Assembly: GCF_026017845.1 (NCBI RefSeq)
Contig: NZ_CP100416.1
Coordinates: 782,589-846,588, forward strand
From: Amycolatopsis mediterranei
Lineage (GTDB): Bacteria; Actinomycetota; Actinomycetes; Mycobacteriales; Pseudonocardiaceae
Direction of reading: 5' to 3'
Length of the DNA: 64,000 bases
This document shows positions 1 to 10,018 of this stretch, piece by piece. Under the pieces are notes generated by a model. The model was not told the DNA's origin. It saw nothing but the letters and a program-made list of their open reading frames with translations, and made no database searches. A program made the position numbers and the translations under genes. The number at the start of each line of letters is the position of its first letter. The first letter of the stretch is position 1.

Positions 1-13
1 GCGGCACTGCCCG

Positions 14-37
14 CCCCCCCCCCCCCCCCCCCCCCCC
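14..37. repeat. 24-base poly-C homopolymer
   Basis: An uninterrupted run of 24 cytosines, followed by further C-rich sequence to about position 60. Such a tract is rare even in GC-rich genomes. It may be a slippage-prone site or an assembly or base-calling artefact. Confidence 0.9.
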
Positions 38-311
38 AACCCCGCCCCGACCGCGCCCCCCGGCGGTGGGGGCGGGGACCCCCCCCGCTTGCCCCCCTTC
101 CCCCGCCACCACCGTCCGTAGTCACAATCCAGCTTCGGGGTGGTGGGTCAGCGAGTGCCCGGCCGTCCACCCGCGGGGGCGCCCCCCGTTTTCCACTTTA
201 CCGGCAGCCGCCGACAGTTTCGGTCGCCCAAGCCGACTCCCCAGGTACGCGGGCCGGCCGTCCGGTGCGCGAGCGGAGCATTCGGGCACGCGAGCCGCCC
301 GCCTGGGTGCA

Positions 312-335
312 CCGCAGTGGTTCGAACCACCGCGG
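312..335. promoter_or_regulatory. Near-perfect 24-bp palindrome upstream of glmS
   Basis: The core GTGGTTCGAACCAC (317-330) is a perfect palindrome. Flanking CCGCA and CCGCGG-type bases extend it to 24 bp with one mismatched pair. It ends about 75 bases before the glmS start. It could be the operator of a dimeric repressor or a hairpin in the leader. The central GGTTCGAACC also resembles a tRNA T-loop, but no tRNA can be folded around it. Confidence 0.4.
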
Positions 336-409
336 CCGCGTCCCCGCAGGTCGGAGCCCGTTCACGGACCCGGTCAGCTCGCTGAATGTGCCTCGTTAGG
401 CTGATGAGC

Positions 410-2272
410 GTGTGTGGAATCGTGGGATATGTCGGGCACCGCCCGGCTCTGGACGTCGTCCTCGGCGGGCTCCGGCGCATGGAGTACCGCGGTTACGACT
501 CCGCCGGTGTCGCGGTCCTCGACGGCGCCGGTGCGCTGACCGTCGAGCGCAAGGCGGGCCGGCTGGCCAACCTGGAAGGCCGGCTCGACGAGGTCGGCCG
601 CGAGCACTTCGGCGGCACCGCCGGCATGGGGCACACCCGCTGGGCCACCCACGGCGCGCCCGTCGACCGCAACTCGCACCCGCACCGCGACGCCTCGCAG
701 CGCGTTGCCGTCGTGCACAACGGCATCATCGAAAACTTCGCCGCCCTCCGCACCGAGCTCGAAGCCGACGGCGTCGAGATGGCCAGCGACACCGACACCG
801 AGACCGCCGCCCACCTGGTGGCCCGCGCGTACACCGAAGGCGACACCAAGGGCGACCTCACCGCCAGCGTCGCCGCCGTCTGCCGCCGCCTCGAAGGCGC
901 GTTCACCCTGGTCGTGACGCACGCCGACCACCCGGACACGATCGTGGCCGCCCGCCGGTCTTCGCCGCTGGTCGTCGGGGTCGGCGAGGGGGAGCACTTC
1001 GTCGCCTCCGACGTCGCCGCCTTCATCGAGCACACCCGCGAGGCCGTCGAGCTCGGCCAGGACCAGCTCGTCGTCATCACCCGCGAGGGCTACGAAGTCC
1101 TGGACTTCCACGGCGACGCCGCCCAGGCCAAGCCGTTCACCGTCGACTGGGACCTCTCCGCCGCCGAGAAGGGCGGCCACGAGTACTTCATGCTCAAGGA
1201 GATCGAGGAGCAGCCCGAGGCGCTGGCCAACACGCTGCGCGGGCACTTCGAGTCCGGCCGGATCATCCTCGACGAGCAGCGCATCTCGGACCAGGACCTG
1301 CGTGACGTCGACAAGGTCTTCGTCGTCGCCTGCGGCTCGGCCTACCACTCCGGCCTGGTCGCCAAGTACGCCATCGAGCACTGGACGCGGCTGCCGGTCG
1401 AGGTCGAGCTGGCCTCGGAATTCCGCTACCGCGACCCGGTGCTGGACCGCGACACGCTGGTCGTCGCCGTGTCCCAGTCCGGCGAGACGGCGGACACGCT
1501 CGAAGCCGTCCGGCACGCGCGCGAGCAGAAGGCACGCGTCCTGGCCGTCTGCAACACCAACGGCGCGCAGATCCCGCGCGAGTCCGACGCTGTCCTCTAC
1601 ACGCACGCCGGGCCTGAGATCGGCGTTGCCTCGACCAAGGCGTTCCTCGCCCAGATCGCGGCCAACTACCTGGTCGGCCTGGCGCTGGCGCAGGCCCGCG
1701 GCACGAAGTACCCGGACGAGGTCGCGCGCGAGTACGCCGAGCTGGAGGCCATGCCCGCGGCCGTCCAGAAGGTACTGTCCACTGTGGAGCAGGTGCGCGA
1801 TCTCGGCCGCCGGATCGCCGACTCGAAGGCGATCCTGTTCCTCGGCAGGCACGTCGGCTTCCCGGTCGCTCTGGAAGGCGCGCTGAAGCTCAAGGAGCTC
1901 GCGTACATGCACGCCGAAGGCTTCGCCGCCGGCGAGCTCAAGCACGGCCCGATCGCGCTGATCGAAGACGGCCTGCCGGTCGTCGTCGTGATGCCCTCGC
2001 CCAAGGGCCGCGCGGTGCTGCACTCGAAGCTCGTGTCGAACATCAGCGAGATCCAGGCGCGCGGCGCCCGCACCATCGTCATCGCCGAAGAGGGCGACGA
2101 GACGGTCCGGCCGTTCGCCGACGAGCTCATCGAGGTCCCGGCGGTGCCGACGCTGCTGCAGCCGCTGGTGTCCACCGTGCCGCTGCAGGTGCTGGCCGCG
2201 GAGATCGCCCGCGCCCGCGGGTACGACGTCGACAAGCCGCGTAACCTGGCGAAGTCCGTCACCGTGGAGTAA
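410..2272 (+). CDS. glmS: Glutamine--fructose-6-phosphate aminotransferase (isomerizing)
   Basis: Makes glucosamine-6-phosphate from fructose-6-phosphate and glutamine, the first committed step to UDP-GlcNAc and peptidoglycan. The GTG at 410 was chosen because it places Cys at position 2 (CGIVGYVG); the family needs this Cys as N-terminal nucleophile after Met removal. An ATG at 386 or 404 would bury it. The amidotransferase half shows GHTRWATHG and HNGIIENF. Two SIS domains follow, with SQSGETADT, GPEIGVASTKAF and the C-terminal GELKHGPIALIED. The 620-residue length fits the family (about 620). It is followed after 26 bases by the NAD(P)HX repair gene, the usual actinobacterial arrangement. 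Confidence 0.97.
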   Translation: MCGIVGYVGHRPALDVVLGGLRRMEYRGYDSAGVAVLDGAGALTVERKAGRLANLEGRLDEVGREHFGGTAGMGHTRWATHGAPVDRNSHPHRDASQRVAVVHNGIIENFAALRTELEADGVEMASDTDTETAAHLVARAYTEGDTKGDLTASVAAVCRRLEGAFTLVVTHADHPDTIVAARRSSPLVVGVGEGEHFVASDVAAFIEHTREAVELGQDQLVVITREGYEVLDFHGDAAQAKPFTVDWDLSAAEKGGHEYFMLKEIEEQPEALANTLRGHFESGRIILDEQRISDQDLRDVDKVFVVACGSAYHSGLVAKYAIEHWTRLPVEVELASEFRYRDPVLDRDTLVVAVSQSGETADTLEAVRHAREQKARVLAVCNTNGAQIPRESDAVLYTHAGPEIGVASTKAFLAQIAANYLVGLALAQARGTKYPDEVAREYAELEAMPAAVQKVLSTVEQVRDLGRRIADSKAILFLGRHVGFPVALEGALKLKELAYMHAEGFAAGELKHGPIALIEDGLPVVVVMPSPKGRAVLHSKLVSNISEIQARGARTIVIAEEGDETVRPFADELIEVPAVPTLLQPLVSTVPLQVLAAEIARARGYDVDKPRNLAKSVTVE

Positions 2273-2298
2273 CACCGCGTAAGAGGGAGGCCGTCGCC

Positions 2299-3738
2299 GT
2301 GCAGGGAATCTGGACCACGGAACGGATTCGCGAAGCGGAGGCTCGGGCGTTCGCCGTCACGCCCGAGGGCGAGCTGATGCGGCGGGCGTCGTTCGGCTTG
2401 TCGGTGCAGCTCGCGGACTTCCTCGACGACCACACCGGCGGCGTGTCCGGCCGCCGGGTCGTCCTGCTGGTCGGCTCGGGCGACAACGGCGGTGATGCCC
2501 TGTGGGCCGGGGCGTTCCTGCGCCGCCGCGGGGTGGCCGTCACGGCGATCCTGCTCAAGCCCGAGAAGGCGCACGCAAAGGGACTCGCAGCGCTGAAGCG
2601 CGCCGGCGGGCGGGTGGTGTCCGCCGCGGACGGTCCACAGTGGATCGCGAAGGCGGACGTCGTCGTCGACGGGATCGTCGGCATCTCCGGCCGCGGCCCG
2701 CTGCGGCCCGAAGCGGCCCGGCTCGTCGAGCTGGCCGAGGCCCCGATCGTCGCGGTCGACCTGCCCAGCGGCGTCGACCCGGACACCGGCGCGGTCGACG
2801 GCCCGGCGGTGCGGGCGGCCCGCACGGTGACGTTCGGCGCCCTCAAGCCGGTGCACGTGCTGGCGCCGGCCTGGTGCGGCGAGGTCGTGCTGGTCGACAT
2901 CGGTCTCGAGCTGACCGACCCGTCGCTGCGGCGCCTCGACATCGTGGACGTCGCCGCGGCCTGGCCGGTGCCGGGCCCGGAGGACGACAAGTACAGCCAG
3001 GGCGTGGTGGGCGTCGCGGCGGGCTCGGCGACCTACCCCGGGGCGGCGGTGCTGGCCGCAGGCTCGGCGGTTCGCGCGACCTCGGGCCTGGTGCGCTACG
3101 CGGGCCACGCGGCGGACACCGTCCGCGCGCAGTGGCCGGAGGTCATTGCCACCGGCACGGTGGCCGACGCGGGCCGCGTCCAGGCGTGGGTGGTCGGGCC
3201 GGGCATCGGCACCGGCTCCGACGGGCGCGACGTGCTGCGGTACGTCCTGGGTCAGGGCGTCCCGGTCTGCGCCGACGCCGACGCGACGACGATCATCGCG
3301 AAGTCCCCGGAGGTCCTCGACGCGCGCGACCCGGACACGCCGCTGGTCCTGACCCCGCACGCGGGCGAGTACGAGCGCCTGATGGGCCGCGCGCCGGGAG
3401 CGGACCGGGTGACGGCGGCGCGCGAAGCGGCGAAGAAGTACGACGCGGTGGTGCTGTTGAAGGGGCATTGCACGGTGATCGCGGCCCCGGACGGCCGGGT
3501 CGCGGTGAACACCCCCCGCGGCGCCTGGCTGGCGACGGCGGGCTCGGGTGACGTCCTGTCCGGCCTGGTCGGCGCCCTCCTGGCGGCGGGCCTGGACCCC
3601 TGGCTGGCCGCGGCGGCCGCCGCCCACGTCCACTCGCTCGCGGGCGCGATCGCGGCCCAGAACGCCCCGACCTCGGCGTCGGGCCTGGTCCACGCGATCC
3701 CGGAGGCCATCCGGTCGATCCGCTCGCTAACGTCCTGA
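2299..3738 (+). CDS. nnr: Bifunctional NAD(P)HX epimerase / ADP-dependent NAD(P)HX dehydratase
   Basis: Repairs hydrated NADH and NADPH: the N-terminal YjeF_N domain epimerises the R form and the C-terminal ribokinase-like domain dehydrates the S form using ADP. The first half shows GSGDNGGDALWAG and the SGVDPDTG substrate loop. The second half shows GPGIGTG, LTPHAGEYERL, LLKGHCTVIAAPDG and the catalytic TAGSGDVLSGLVG. The 479-residue length matches fused Nnr proteins. GTG 2299 is preceded by a strong GAGGGAGG at 2283-2290. It lies 26 bases after glmS, so co-transcription is likely, and a large palindromic repeat begins just after the stop codon. Confidence 0.93.
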   Translation: MQGIWTTERIREAEARAFAVTPEGELMRRASFGLSVQLADFLDDHTGGVSGRRVVLLVGSGDNGGDALWAGAFLRRRGVAVTAILLKPEKAHAKGLAALKRAGGRVVSAADGPQWIAKADVVVDGIVGISGRGPLRPEAARLVELAEAPIVAVDLPSGVDPDTGAVDGPAVRAARTVTFGALKPVHVLAPAWCGEVVLVDIGLELTDPSLRRLDIVDVAAAWPVPGPEDDKYSQGVVGVAAGSATYPGAAVLAAGSAVRATSGLVRYAGHAADTVRAQWPEVIATGTVADAGRVQAWVVGPGIGTGSDGRDVLRYVLGQGVPVCADADATTIIAKSPEVLDARDPDTPLVLTPHAGEYERLMGRAPGADRVTAAREAAKKYDAVVLLKGHCTVIAAPDGRVAVNTPRGAWLATAGSGDVLSGLVGALLAAGLDPWLAAAAAAHVHSLAGAIAAQNAPTSASGLVHAIPEAIRSIRSLTS

Positions 3739-3741
3739 CCT

Positions 3742-3864
3742 GACGACACGCGTACCTGTACGGACGACACGCGTACCTGTACGGACGACACGCTGCCCGG
3801 CCGGTCCGGCGGTCGTGTCGTCCGGCTGGGTACGCGTGTCGTCCGCTCGGGTACGCGTGTCGTC
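3742..3864. repeat. Palindromic array: three 21-bp units facing three inverted copies
   Basis: The unit GACGACACGCGTACC starts at 3742 and 3763 and recurs partially at 3784. Its reverse complement GGTACGCGTGTCGTC occurs at 3829 and 3850, with a partial copy at 3808. Every spacing is 21 bp, and all six units are symmetric about one centre near position 3803. The transcript can fold into a stem of about 57 bp broken by short internal loops, with a loop of roughly 9 bases. It sits just after nnr and before the divergently regulated sugar operon, so it may end transcription, protect the mRNA end, or be a dispersed repeat family. Confidence 0.85.
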
Positions 3865-3895
3865 CGGTTGGAGACGACGGCCCGGCGACCGACGT

Positions 3896-3953
3896 GCGAA
3901 GAGATATCGAGTTCTCTGTTAACTTCGCGCGATAAATCTGGTAAGAAGTCCGT
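3896..3953 (+). promoter_or_regulatory. AT-rich promoter/operator region of the DeoR-xylB operon
   Basis: This short stretch is much less GC-rich than its surroundings. GCGAAG at 3896 pairs with CTTCGC at 3923, and AGAGA pairs with TCTCT inside it. A GATAAAT sequence about 20 bases before the start could serve as a -10 element. Autoregulation by the downstream DeoR-type protein is the natural guess, but the exact operator is not defined. Confidence 0.4.
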
Positions 3954-4790
3954 GTGAGCGGCGGCACAGCAGCATCCGGAGACCGGAAGACCCGGCCGTC
4001 CGATGCCGTCGTCGAGCAGCGGCGGCAGGACATCCTCGATCACGTCATCGAGGAGGGCGAGGCCCGGATCGACGACCTGACGTCGAAGTTCAAGGTCAGC
4101 CTGATGACCATGCACCGCGACCTCGACGACCTGGCCGAACGCCGGCTCCTGCGCAAGCTGCGCGGCAAGGTCGAGGCCTACCCGGCGCTCACCATCGAGA
4201 GCGCCGCCCGCTTCCGCGACACGCTCCACCACGGCGAAAAGGAAGCCCTCGGCCAGGCCGCCGCGAACCACGTGCAGCCCGGCCAGACCGTCTTCGTCGA
4301 CGACTCCACCACCCTCCTCCCGCTGGTCAAGCGGCTCGCCGAGATCGACGCCCTCACCGTCGTCACCAACTCGCTGCACGCCGCCCGGCTGCTGGGGCCC
4401 CAGGTCGAGGTCGTCCTCGCCGGCGGCCGGTACAGCCACGAGTACGACTCCTGCGCCGGGCCAGAGGTGCTCAACCTGCTCGACAGCATCCGCGCCGACG
4501 TCTCGTTCGTGTCGGTCACCGCCGTCGCCGTCGGGCGCCTGTTCCACCCCGATCGCGACTACGCCGAACTCAAGAAGGCCGCGCTGAAGGTCGCGAACCA
4601 CACCGTCCTCGTCGTCGACCACTCGAAGTTCGGCCGCACCGCCACCTACGCGCACGGCGACGTCGGCGACTACGACCTGCTGATCACGGGCCAGGCCACA
4701 CCCACCGAGGAGATCGAGGCCGCGTTGAACGCGGGCACCGCGATCGAGATCGTCGAACACGTCGCAGAGGGGCAGCCCTATGACAGCTGA
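3954..4790 (+). CDS. DeoR-family sugar operon regulator
   Basis: A 278-residue DeoR-type transcription factor. The N-terminal helix-turn-helix spans about residues 20-75 ([27 protein letters not shown] then [14 protein letters not shown]). The C-terminal sugar-phosphate sensor domain shows [32 protein letters not shown] and VVDHSKFGR. Members usually repress until a phosphorylated sugar binds. It overlaps the xylulokinase gene by 11 bases and so is translationally coupled to it, which makes a pentose phosphate such as xylulose-5-phosphate a plausible ligand. The start is GTG 3954 with a modest AAGAAG upstream. Confidence 0.85.
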   Translation: MSGGTAASGDRKTRPSDAVVEQRRQDILDHVIEEGEARIDDLTSKFKVSLMTMHRDLDDLAERRLLRKLRGKVEAYPALTIESAARFRDTLHHGEKEALGQAAANHVQPGQTVFVDDSTTLLPLVKRLAEIDALTVVTNSLHAARLLGPQVEVVLAGGRYSHEYDSCAGPEVLNLLDSIRADVSFVSVTAVAVGRLFHPDRDYAELKKAALKVANHTVLVVDHSKFGRTATYAHGDVGDYDLLITGQATPTEEIEAALNAGTAIEIVEHVAEGQPYDS

Positions 4791-6225
4791 ACTGGTCGCC
4801 GGCATCGACTCGTCCACCCAGTCGACCAAGGTCGTCGTGTGCGACGCCGCCACCGGCGAAATCGTCCGGACCGGCCGCGCGTCGCACCCCGACGGCACCG
4901 AGGTCGCTCCCGCCGCCTGGTGGGACGCCTTCAAGGAAGCCACGAACGGCCTGCTCGACGGCGTCACGGCCATCGGCGTCGGCGGGCAGCAGCACGGCAT
5001 GGTCACGCTGGACGAAAACGACGACGTGGTCCGGCCGGCGCTGCTCTGGAACGACACCCGCTCCGCGCAGGCGGCCCTCGACCTCATCGAGGAGCTCGGC
5101 GGGCCGTCGGCCTGGGCGAAGTCCGTCGGCTCGGTGCCGGTCGCCAGCTTCACCGTCACGAAGCTGCGCTGGCTGGCCGAGAACGAGCCGGAGCTCGCCG
5201 ACCGCGTGGCGCGCGTGCTGCTCCCGCACGACTGGCTGACCTGGAAGCTCACCGGCGGCGACCCGGTCACCGACCGCGGCGACGCCTCCGGCACCGGCTA
5301 CTTCTCGCCGTCGGACAACGCCTACCGCCTCGACGTCCTCAGCCACGCTTTCGGCGGCCGGACGCCGGAGCTGCCGACCGTGCTCGGCCCGGCCGACGCC
5401 GCCGGCCACACCCCGGACGGCGTGCTCGTCTCGGCCGGCACCGGGGACAACATGGCCGCCGCGCTGGGGCTGGAACTCCAGCCCGGCGACGCCGTCGTCT
5501 CGCTCGGCACCAGCGGCACCGTGTTCGGCGTCGCCGAGACCGGCGCGGCCGACGTAAGCGGCGAGGTCGCCGGGTTCGCCGACGCCACCGGCCGTTTCCT
5601 CCCGCTCGCCTGCACCCTCAACGCCGCCCGCGTCCTCACCGCGACGGCCGCGATGCTCGGCGCGACGCTCAGCGAGTTCGACCGCCTCGCCCTGACCGCC
5701 GAGCCGGGGGCCGGCGGCTTGACCTTCCTGCCGTACCTGGACGGCGAGCGCACCCCGAACCTGCCCGGCGCCACCGGCTCGCTGTCCGGGCTGACCAGGG
5801 ACAACATGACCCCGGCGAACCTCGCGCGCAGCGCCGTCGAAGGCATGCTCTGCGGCCTGGCCGCCGGTCTCGACGCGGTGCGCGCGCACGGCCTCGACGT
5901 CCAGCGCGTGCTGCTGATCGGCGGGGGCGCGCAGTCGCGGGCCGTCCGGGCGGTCGCGCCGCTGGTGTTCGGCGTGCCCGTGCAGCTGCCCGAAGTCGCC
6001 GAGTACGTCGCGCTCGGCGCGGCGCGGCAGGCGGCGTGGGCCCTGTCTTCGCAGGCGCAGGCCTCCAGTGCGGAACCCCCGTCCTGGCAGGAGAACCAGA
6101 AGCTCCGGCTCGAGCTGGACGAGCCGACCGAGGCGCAGCGCGCCGAGGGCCACCGGATCCAGCAGCGCCACCTCGAAGCCCGCGAAGCGGCTTACGGGGT
6201 CCGGCGGAATCTCGGAGAGGACTGA
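4780..6225 (+). CDS. xylB: Xylulokinase (FGGY family)
   Basis: Phosphorylates D-xylulose to xylulose-5-phosphate for the pentose phosphate pathway. FGGY kinase landmarks are present: N-terminal [74 protein letters not shown] and [11 protein letters not shown], then [12 protein letters not shown] in the C-terminal ATPase half. The GQQHGMV motif favours xylulokinase over glycerol kinase. Length is 481 residues, near the family norm. The start overlaps the regulator gene and the stop is 3 bases before the ABC ATPase gene. No xylose isomerase lies in the window, so the pathway must be completed elsewhere, or the substrate may be another ketose. Confidence 0.88.
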   Translation: MTAELVAGIDSSTQSTKVVVCDAATGEIVRTGRASHPDGTEVAPAAWWDAFKEATNGLLDGVTAIGVGGQQHGMVTLDENDDVVRPALLWNDTRSAQAALDLIEELGGPSAWAKSVGSVPVASFTVTKLRWLAENEPELADRVARVLLPHDWLTWKLTGGDPVTDRGDASGTGYFSPSDNAYRLDVLSHAFGGRTPELPTVLGPADAAGHTPDGVLVSAGTGDNMAAALGLELQPGDAVVSLGTSGTVFGVAETGAADVSGEVAGFADATGRFLPLACTLNAARVLTATAAMLGATLSEFDRLALTAEPGAGGLTFLPYLDGERTPNLPGATGSLSGLTRDNMTPANLARSAVEGMLCGLAAGLDAVRAHGLDVQRVLLIGGGAQSRAVRAVAPLVFGVPVQLPEVAEYVALGAARQAAWALSSQAQASSAEPPSWQENQKLRLELDEPTEAQRAEGHRIQQRHLEAREAAYGVRRNLGED

Positions 6226-6228
6226 CCG

Positions 6229-7317
<1,089 letters not shown>

Positions 7318-7346
7318 CCTCGGGTCATGGGAAACTGGGAGGCGTC

Positions 7347-8462
7347 ATGACTCCCAGTTTCCCGCGGGCCCGGGTCGACATCGACCTCGACGCGATCCGC
7401 CACAACCTCACCCTGCTGGGCGCCCGCGCGCCCGGCTCCGAGGTGATGGCGGTGGTCAAAGCCGACGCCTACGGCCACGGCGCGCTGCCGGTGGCGCGCG
7501 CCGCGGTCGAGGCCGGGGCCACCTGGCTGGGCACCTGCTCGCTCGGCGAGGCCCTCGCCCTGCGCGAAGCCGGGATCACGGCCCGCCTGTTCAGCTGGCT
7601 GGACACCCCGGACGTCGACTTCGCGCCGGGCGTCGAAAACGACATCGACCTCGCCGCCAGCTCGCTGGGTGAGCTTCGCCGCATCTCGGCCGCGGCGAAA
7701 CCGGGTACTCCGGCTCGTGTGCACCTCAAAATCGACACCGGGCTCTCGCGCAACGGCTGCCCGCCCGCCGCGTGGGCCGAACTGGTCGAAGCGGCGGCCG
7801 CCGAACCGCGGGTCGAAGTCGTCGCGATCTGGTCCCACCTCGCCTGCGCCGACGAGCCGGAACACCCCTCGATCGACCTGCAGGCCAAGCGCTTCGCCGA
7901 GGCCTACGACACCGCCCGCGCCGCCGGGCTCGACCCGATGCGGCACCTGGCGAACTCCGCGGCCCTGCTCACCCGCCCGGACCTGCACTTCGACATCGTC
8001 CGGCCCGGCATCGCGATGTACGGGCTGAACCCGGTGCCACAGCCGGAAGACCTGCGCCCGGCCATGACGTTCCGGTCAGCCGTCGCACTGGTCAAGCGGA
8101 TCGAGGCCGGGGAATCGGTGTCCTACGGGCACACCTGGACTGCTTCGCGGGAGACGAATCTGGCGCTCGTCCCGGCCGGGTACGCCGACGGCGTCCCGCG
8201 GTCGCTGTCCGGCCGCATGGACGTACTCCTCGGCGGGCAGCGGCGGCCGGTCGCCGGGCGCGTCTGCATGGACCAGCTGGTGGTCGACTGCGGTGACTAC
8301 GAGCCTTCCGTCGGCGACGAGGTCGTCCTCTTCGGCGCCGGCGCGCACGGTGAGCCGACGGCCCGGGAATGGGCCGACAAGCTGGGCACCATCGACTACG
8401 AGATCGTGACCTCGATGTACCGGCCGCGGGTGCGGCGCCGGTATCTGGGGGAACGCCCGTGA
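7347..8462 (+). CDS. alr: Alanine racemase
   Basis: PLP-dependent interconversion of L- and D-alanine, supplying D-Ala for peptidoglycan. The N-terminal barrel carries the PLP lysine in VVKADAYGHG (Lys38). GLSRNGCP, AMYGLNP and the C-terminal SYGHTWTA, the segment holding the catalytic Tyr of the other monomer, are visible, plus GRVCMDQLVVD. Length is 371 residues, usual for the family. It is the first gene of a run in which stop and start codons overlap: its TGA lies inside the GTGA that starts the hydrolase gene, so alr, the hydrolase and tsaE appear translationally coupled. Confidence 0.97.
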   Translation: MTPSFPRARVDIDLDAIRHNLTLLGARAPGSEVMAVVKADAYGHGALPVARAAVEAGATWLGTCSLGEALALREAGITARLFSWLDTPDVDFAPGVENDIDLAASSLGELRRISAAAKPGTPARVHLKIDTGLSRNGCPPAAWAELVEAAAAEPRVEVVAIWSHLACADEPEHPSIDLQAKRFAEAYDTARAAGLDPMRHLANSAALLTRPDLHFDIVRPGIAMYGLNPVPQPEDLRPAMTFRSAVALVKRIEAGESVSYGHTWTASRETNLALVPAGYADGVPRSLSGRMDVLLGGQRRPVAGRVCMDQLVVDCGDYEPSVGDEVVLFGAGAHGEPTAREWADKLGTIDYEIVTSMYRPRVRRRYLGERP

Positions 8463-9556
8463 CACCTTCACGACGATTGCTGGCCATCGCCGGCGGGGTC
8501 GGGGCCCTGGCCACCGGTACCGCCGCCGCCATCGCGGTCGCCGCGCAGCAGCGGCGGCACAGTGAGGATCCGTACGTGGACGAGCCGTTGGGGGAGCTGA
8601 AGCCGGACCGCACTTCGACGGTCGCGGCCGAGGACGGCACGCCGCTTTCGGTCGAGGAGATCGACCCGGAAGACGGCGGTGAACCGGAACTGACCGTCGT
8701 GGGGGTCCACGGCTTCGCGCTTTCGCGGCGCTGCTGGCATTTCCAGCGTCGTGACCTCGCCTCGCTTCGGCTGCCTCGCGTGCGTCAGGTGTACTACGAC
8801 CACCGCAGCCACGGCCTGTCCGGCGCGGCTTCGACCGAGACGTCGACCATCGAACAGCTGGCCCGGGACCTGGACTGCGTGCTGCGTTCCGTGGTGCCGG
8901 AGGGGCCCATCGTGCTGATGGGGCATTCGATGGGCGGCATGGTGATCATGGAGCTGGCCGCCGAGTTCCCTGAGCTGTTCGAAGAGCGGGTGGAAGGTGT
9001 TGCCTTCATCGCGACGGCGGCGGGCGAAGTCGGCGCACGCGGGTTGCCGCGTTCGCTGCTCTCGAAGTACAACCCGCTGACGCGCGCCGCCGGCGGGCTC
9101 GCCGGCTGGCAGCCGGGGCTGGTGGAGTTCGTCCGCGCGGCGGGCGGCCAGCTGACGCGCCAGGCCGTGCGCCGGCTGGCGTTCGGGAGCCGCGACGTCG
9201 CCCCGCGGCTCGTCGACTTCATGCTCGAGATGCTGGAAGTGACGCCGGTGCGCGGGCTCGTCAACTTCATCGACACGCTCGGCAGCCACAACCGCTACGC
9301 CGCGCTGGCCGGCCTGAAGCACGCGCAAGTGCTGGTCATCGGCGGCGATTCGGACCGGTTCACGCCGTTCGCGCACGCCGAGCGGATCGCGGCCGAGCTG
9401 CCCGACGCCGAGCTGGTGCGCGTCCGCGGCGCCGGGCACATGGTCCAGCTCGAGCAGCCCGAGCTGGTGAACAGCCATCTGATCGATCTCCTGCAACGCT
9501 GTTCCGGTGTGGACGGCGAATCCTCGTCCCGGCGAACCTGGTGGTGGCAGCGTTGA
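8459..9556 (+). CDS. Membrane-anchored alpha/beta hydrolase
   Basis: A 365-residue alpha/beta-hydrolase with unknown substrate. It starts with a hydrophobic segment (LLAIAGGVGALATGTAAAIAVAA), likely an uncleaved anchor or signal peptide. The oxyanion region is VGVHGFALSRRCW, the nucleophile elbow GHSMGGM, the acid probably the Asp in GGDSDRFTP, and the catalytic His is in GAGHMVQLEQP. GTG 8459 overlaps the alr stop and has GGGGGA just upstream, so it is preferred over a longer frame. This hydrolase between alr and tsaE is a common actinobacterial arrangement, which hints at an envelope or lipid role (inference). Confidence 0.82.
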   Translation: MTPSRRLLAIAGGVGALATGTAAAIAVAAQQRRHSEDPYVDEPLGELKPDRTSTVAAEDGTPLSVEEIDPEDGGEPELTVVGVHGFALSRRCWHFQRRDLASLRLPRVRQVYYDHRSHGLSGAASTETSTIEQLARDLDCVLRSVVPEGPIVLMGHSMGGMVIMELAAEFPELFEERVEGVAFIATAAGEVGARGLPRSLLSKYNPLTRAAGGLAGWQPGLVEFVRAAGGQLTRQAVRRLAFGSRDVAPRLVDFMLEMLEVTPVRGLVNFIDTLGSHNRYAALAGLKHAQVLVIGGDSDRFTPFAHAERIAAELPDAELVRVRGAGHMVQLEQPELVNSHLIDLLQRCSGVDGESSSRRTWWWQR

Positions 9557-10014
9557 GTTTCGTGTTCCCGACCCCCGAAGACACGATGGAGTTCGGGCGG
9601 TCCCTCGGCCGTTCCCTGCGCGCGGGTGACCTGGTGCTGCTCGCGGGTCCGCTCGGCGCGGGCAAGACGACGCTGACCCGCGGCATCGCGGACGGCCTCG
9701 GTGTCGGCGGCCGGGTGAGTTCCCCGACGTTCGTGCTGGCCCGCGTCCACCCGGCGGGCTCGGCGGGTGTCCCCCTGGTGCACGTGGACGCGTACCGCCT
9801 GGGCGGCGACCTGTCCCAGCTGGACGACCTGGACCTGGACACGGACCTCGAGCGTTCGGCGATCGTGGTCGAGTGGGGTGAGGGGTCGGCGGAGCGGCTG
9901 TCGGAGGATTACCTGGTGGTCCGCCTGGACCGCCGCGAGGACGACGTCCGCGAGATCACCCTCGAACCGCACGGCACCTGGGCCGACCGCACTCCGGAGC
10001 TGGCACAGGCGTGA
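9541..10014 (+). CDS. tsaE: tRNA threonylcarbamoyladenosine ATPase TsaE
   Basis: The ATPase partner of TsaB and TsaD in making the t6A modification of ANN-decoding tRNAs. The P-loop GPLGAGKTTLTRGI, the following SSPTFVL and the HVDAYRL strand are diagnostic, and IVVEWGEG is the conserved late motif. Length is 157 residues. The start is uncertain: GTG 9541 or 9544 overlaps the hydrolase gene, and TTG 9553 is also possible. tsaB, rimI and tsaD lie 4 kb downstream on the same strand; in M. tuberculosis they follow tsaE directly, so the three minus-strand genes between them look like an insertion. Confidence 0.93.
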   Translation: MVAALSFVFPTPEDTMEFGRSLGRSLRAGDLVLLAGPLGAGKTTLTRGIADGLGVGGRVSSPTFVLARVHPAGSAGVPLVHVDAYRLGGDLSQLDDLDLDTDLERSAIVVEWGEGSAERLSEDYLVVRLDRREDDVREITLEPHGTWADRTPELAQA

Positions 10015-10018
10015 CCTC

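Larger units (their letters stand above)
1..409. other. Leader and intergenic region upstream of glmS
   Basis: No convincing gene is seen here. Short open frames on both strands are proline/arginine-rich translations of GC-rich DNA and resemble no family I know. The stretch contains a 24-base C homopolymer near the left edge and a near-perfect palindrome at 312-335, so it probably holds the promoter and regulatory region of glmS. In related actinobacteria glmM or ribosomal genes often lie further upstream, but none is visible. Confidence 0.6.

Noticed and set aside
310..340. tRNA-like GGTTCGAACC loop upstream of glmS
   Set aside because: The surrounding sequence cannot form acceptor, D and anticodon arms; the match is explained by the palindrome.
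374..2275. 633-residue open frame antisense to glmS
   Set aside because: An artefact of high GC; glmS is complete on the plus strand with all family motifs, and the antisense translation resembles no family.
2502..3551. Long Arg/Gly-rich frame inside the NAD(P)HX repair gene
   Set aside because: Composition and lack of motifs are typical of shadow frames in GC-rich DNA.
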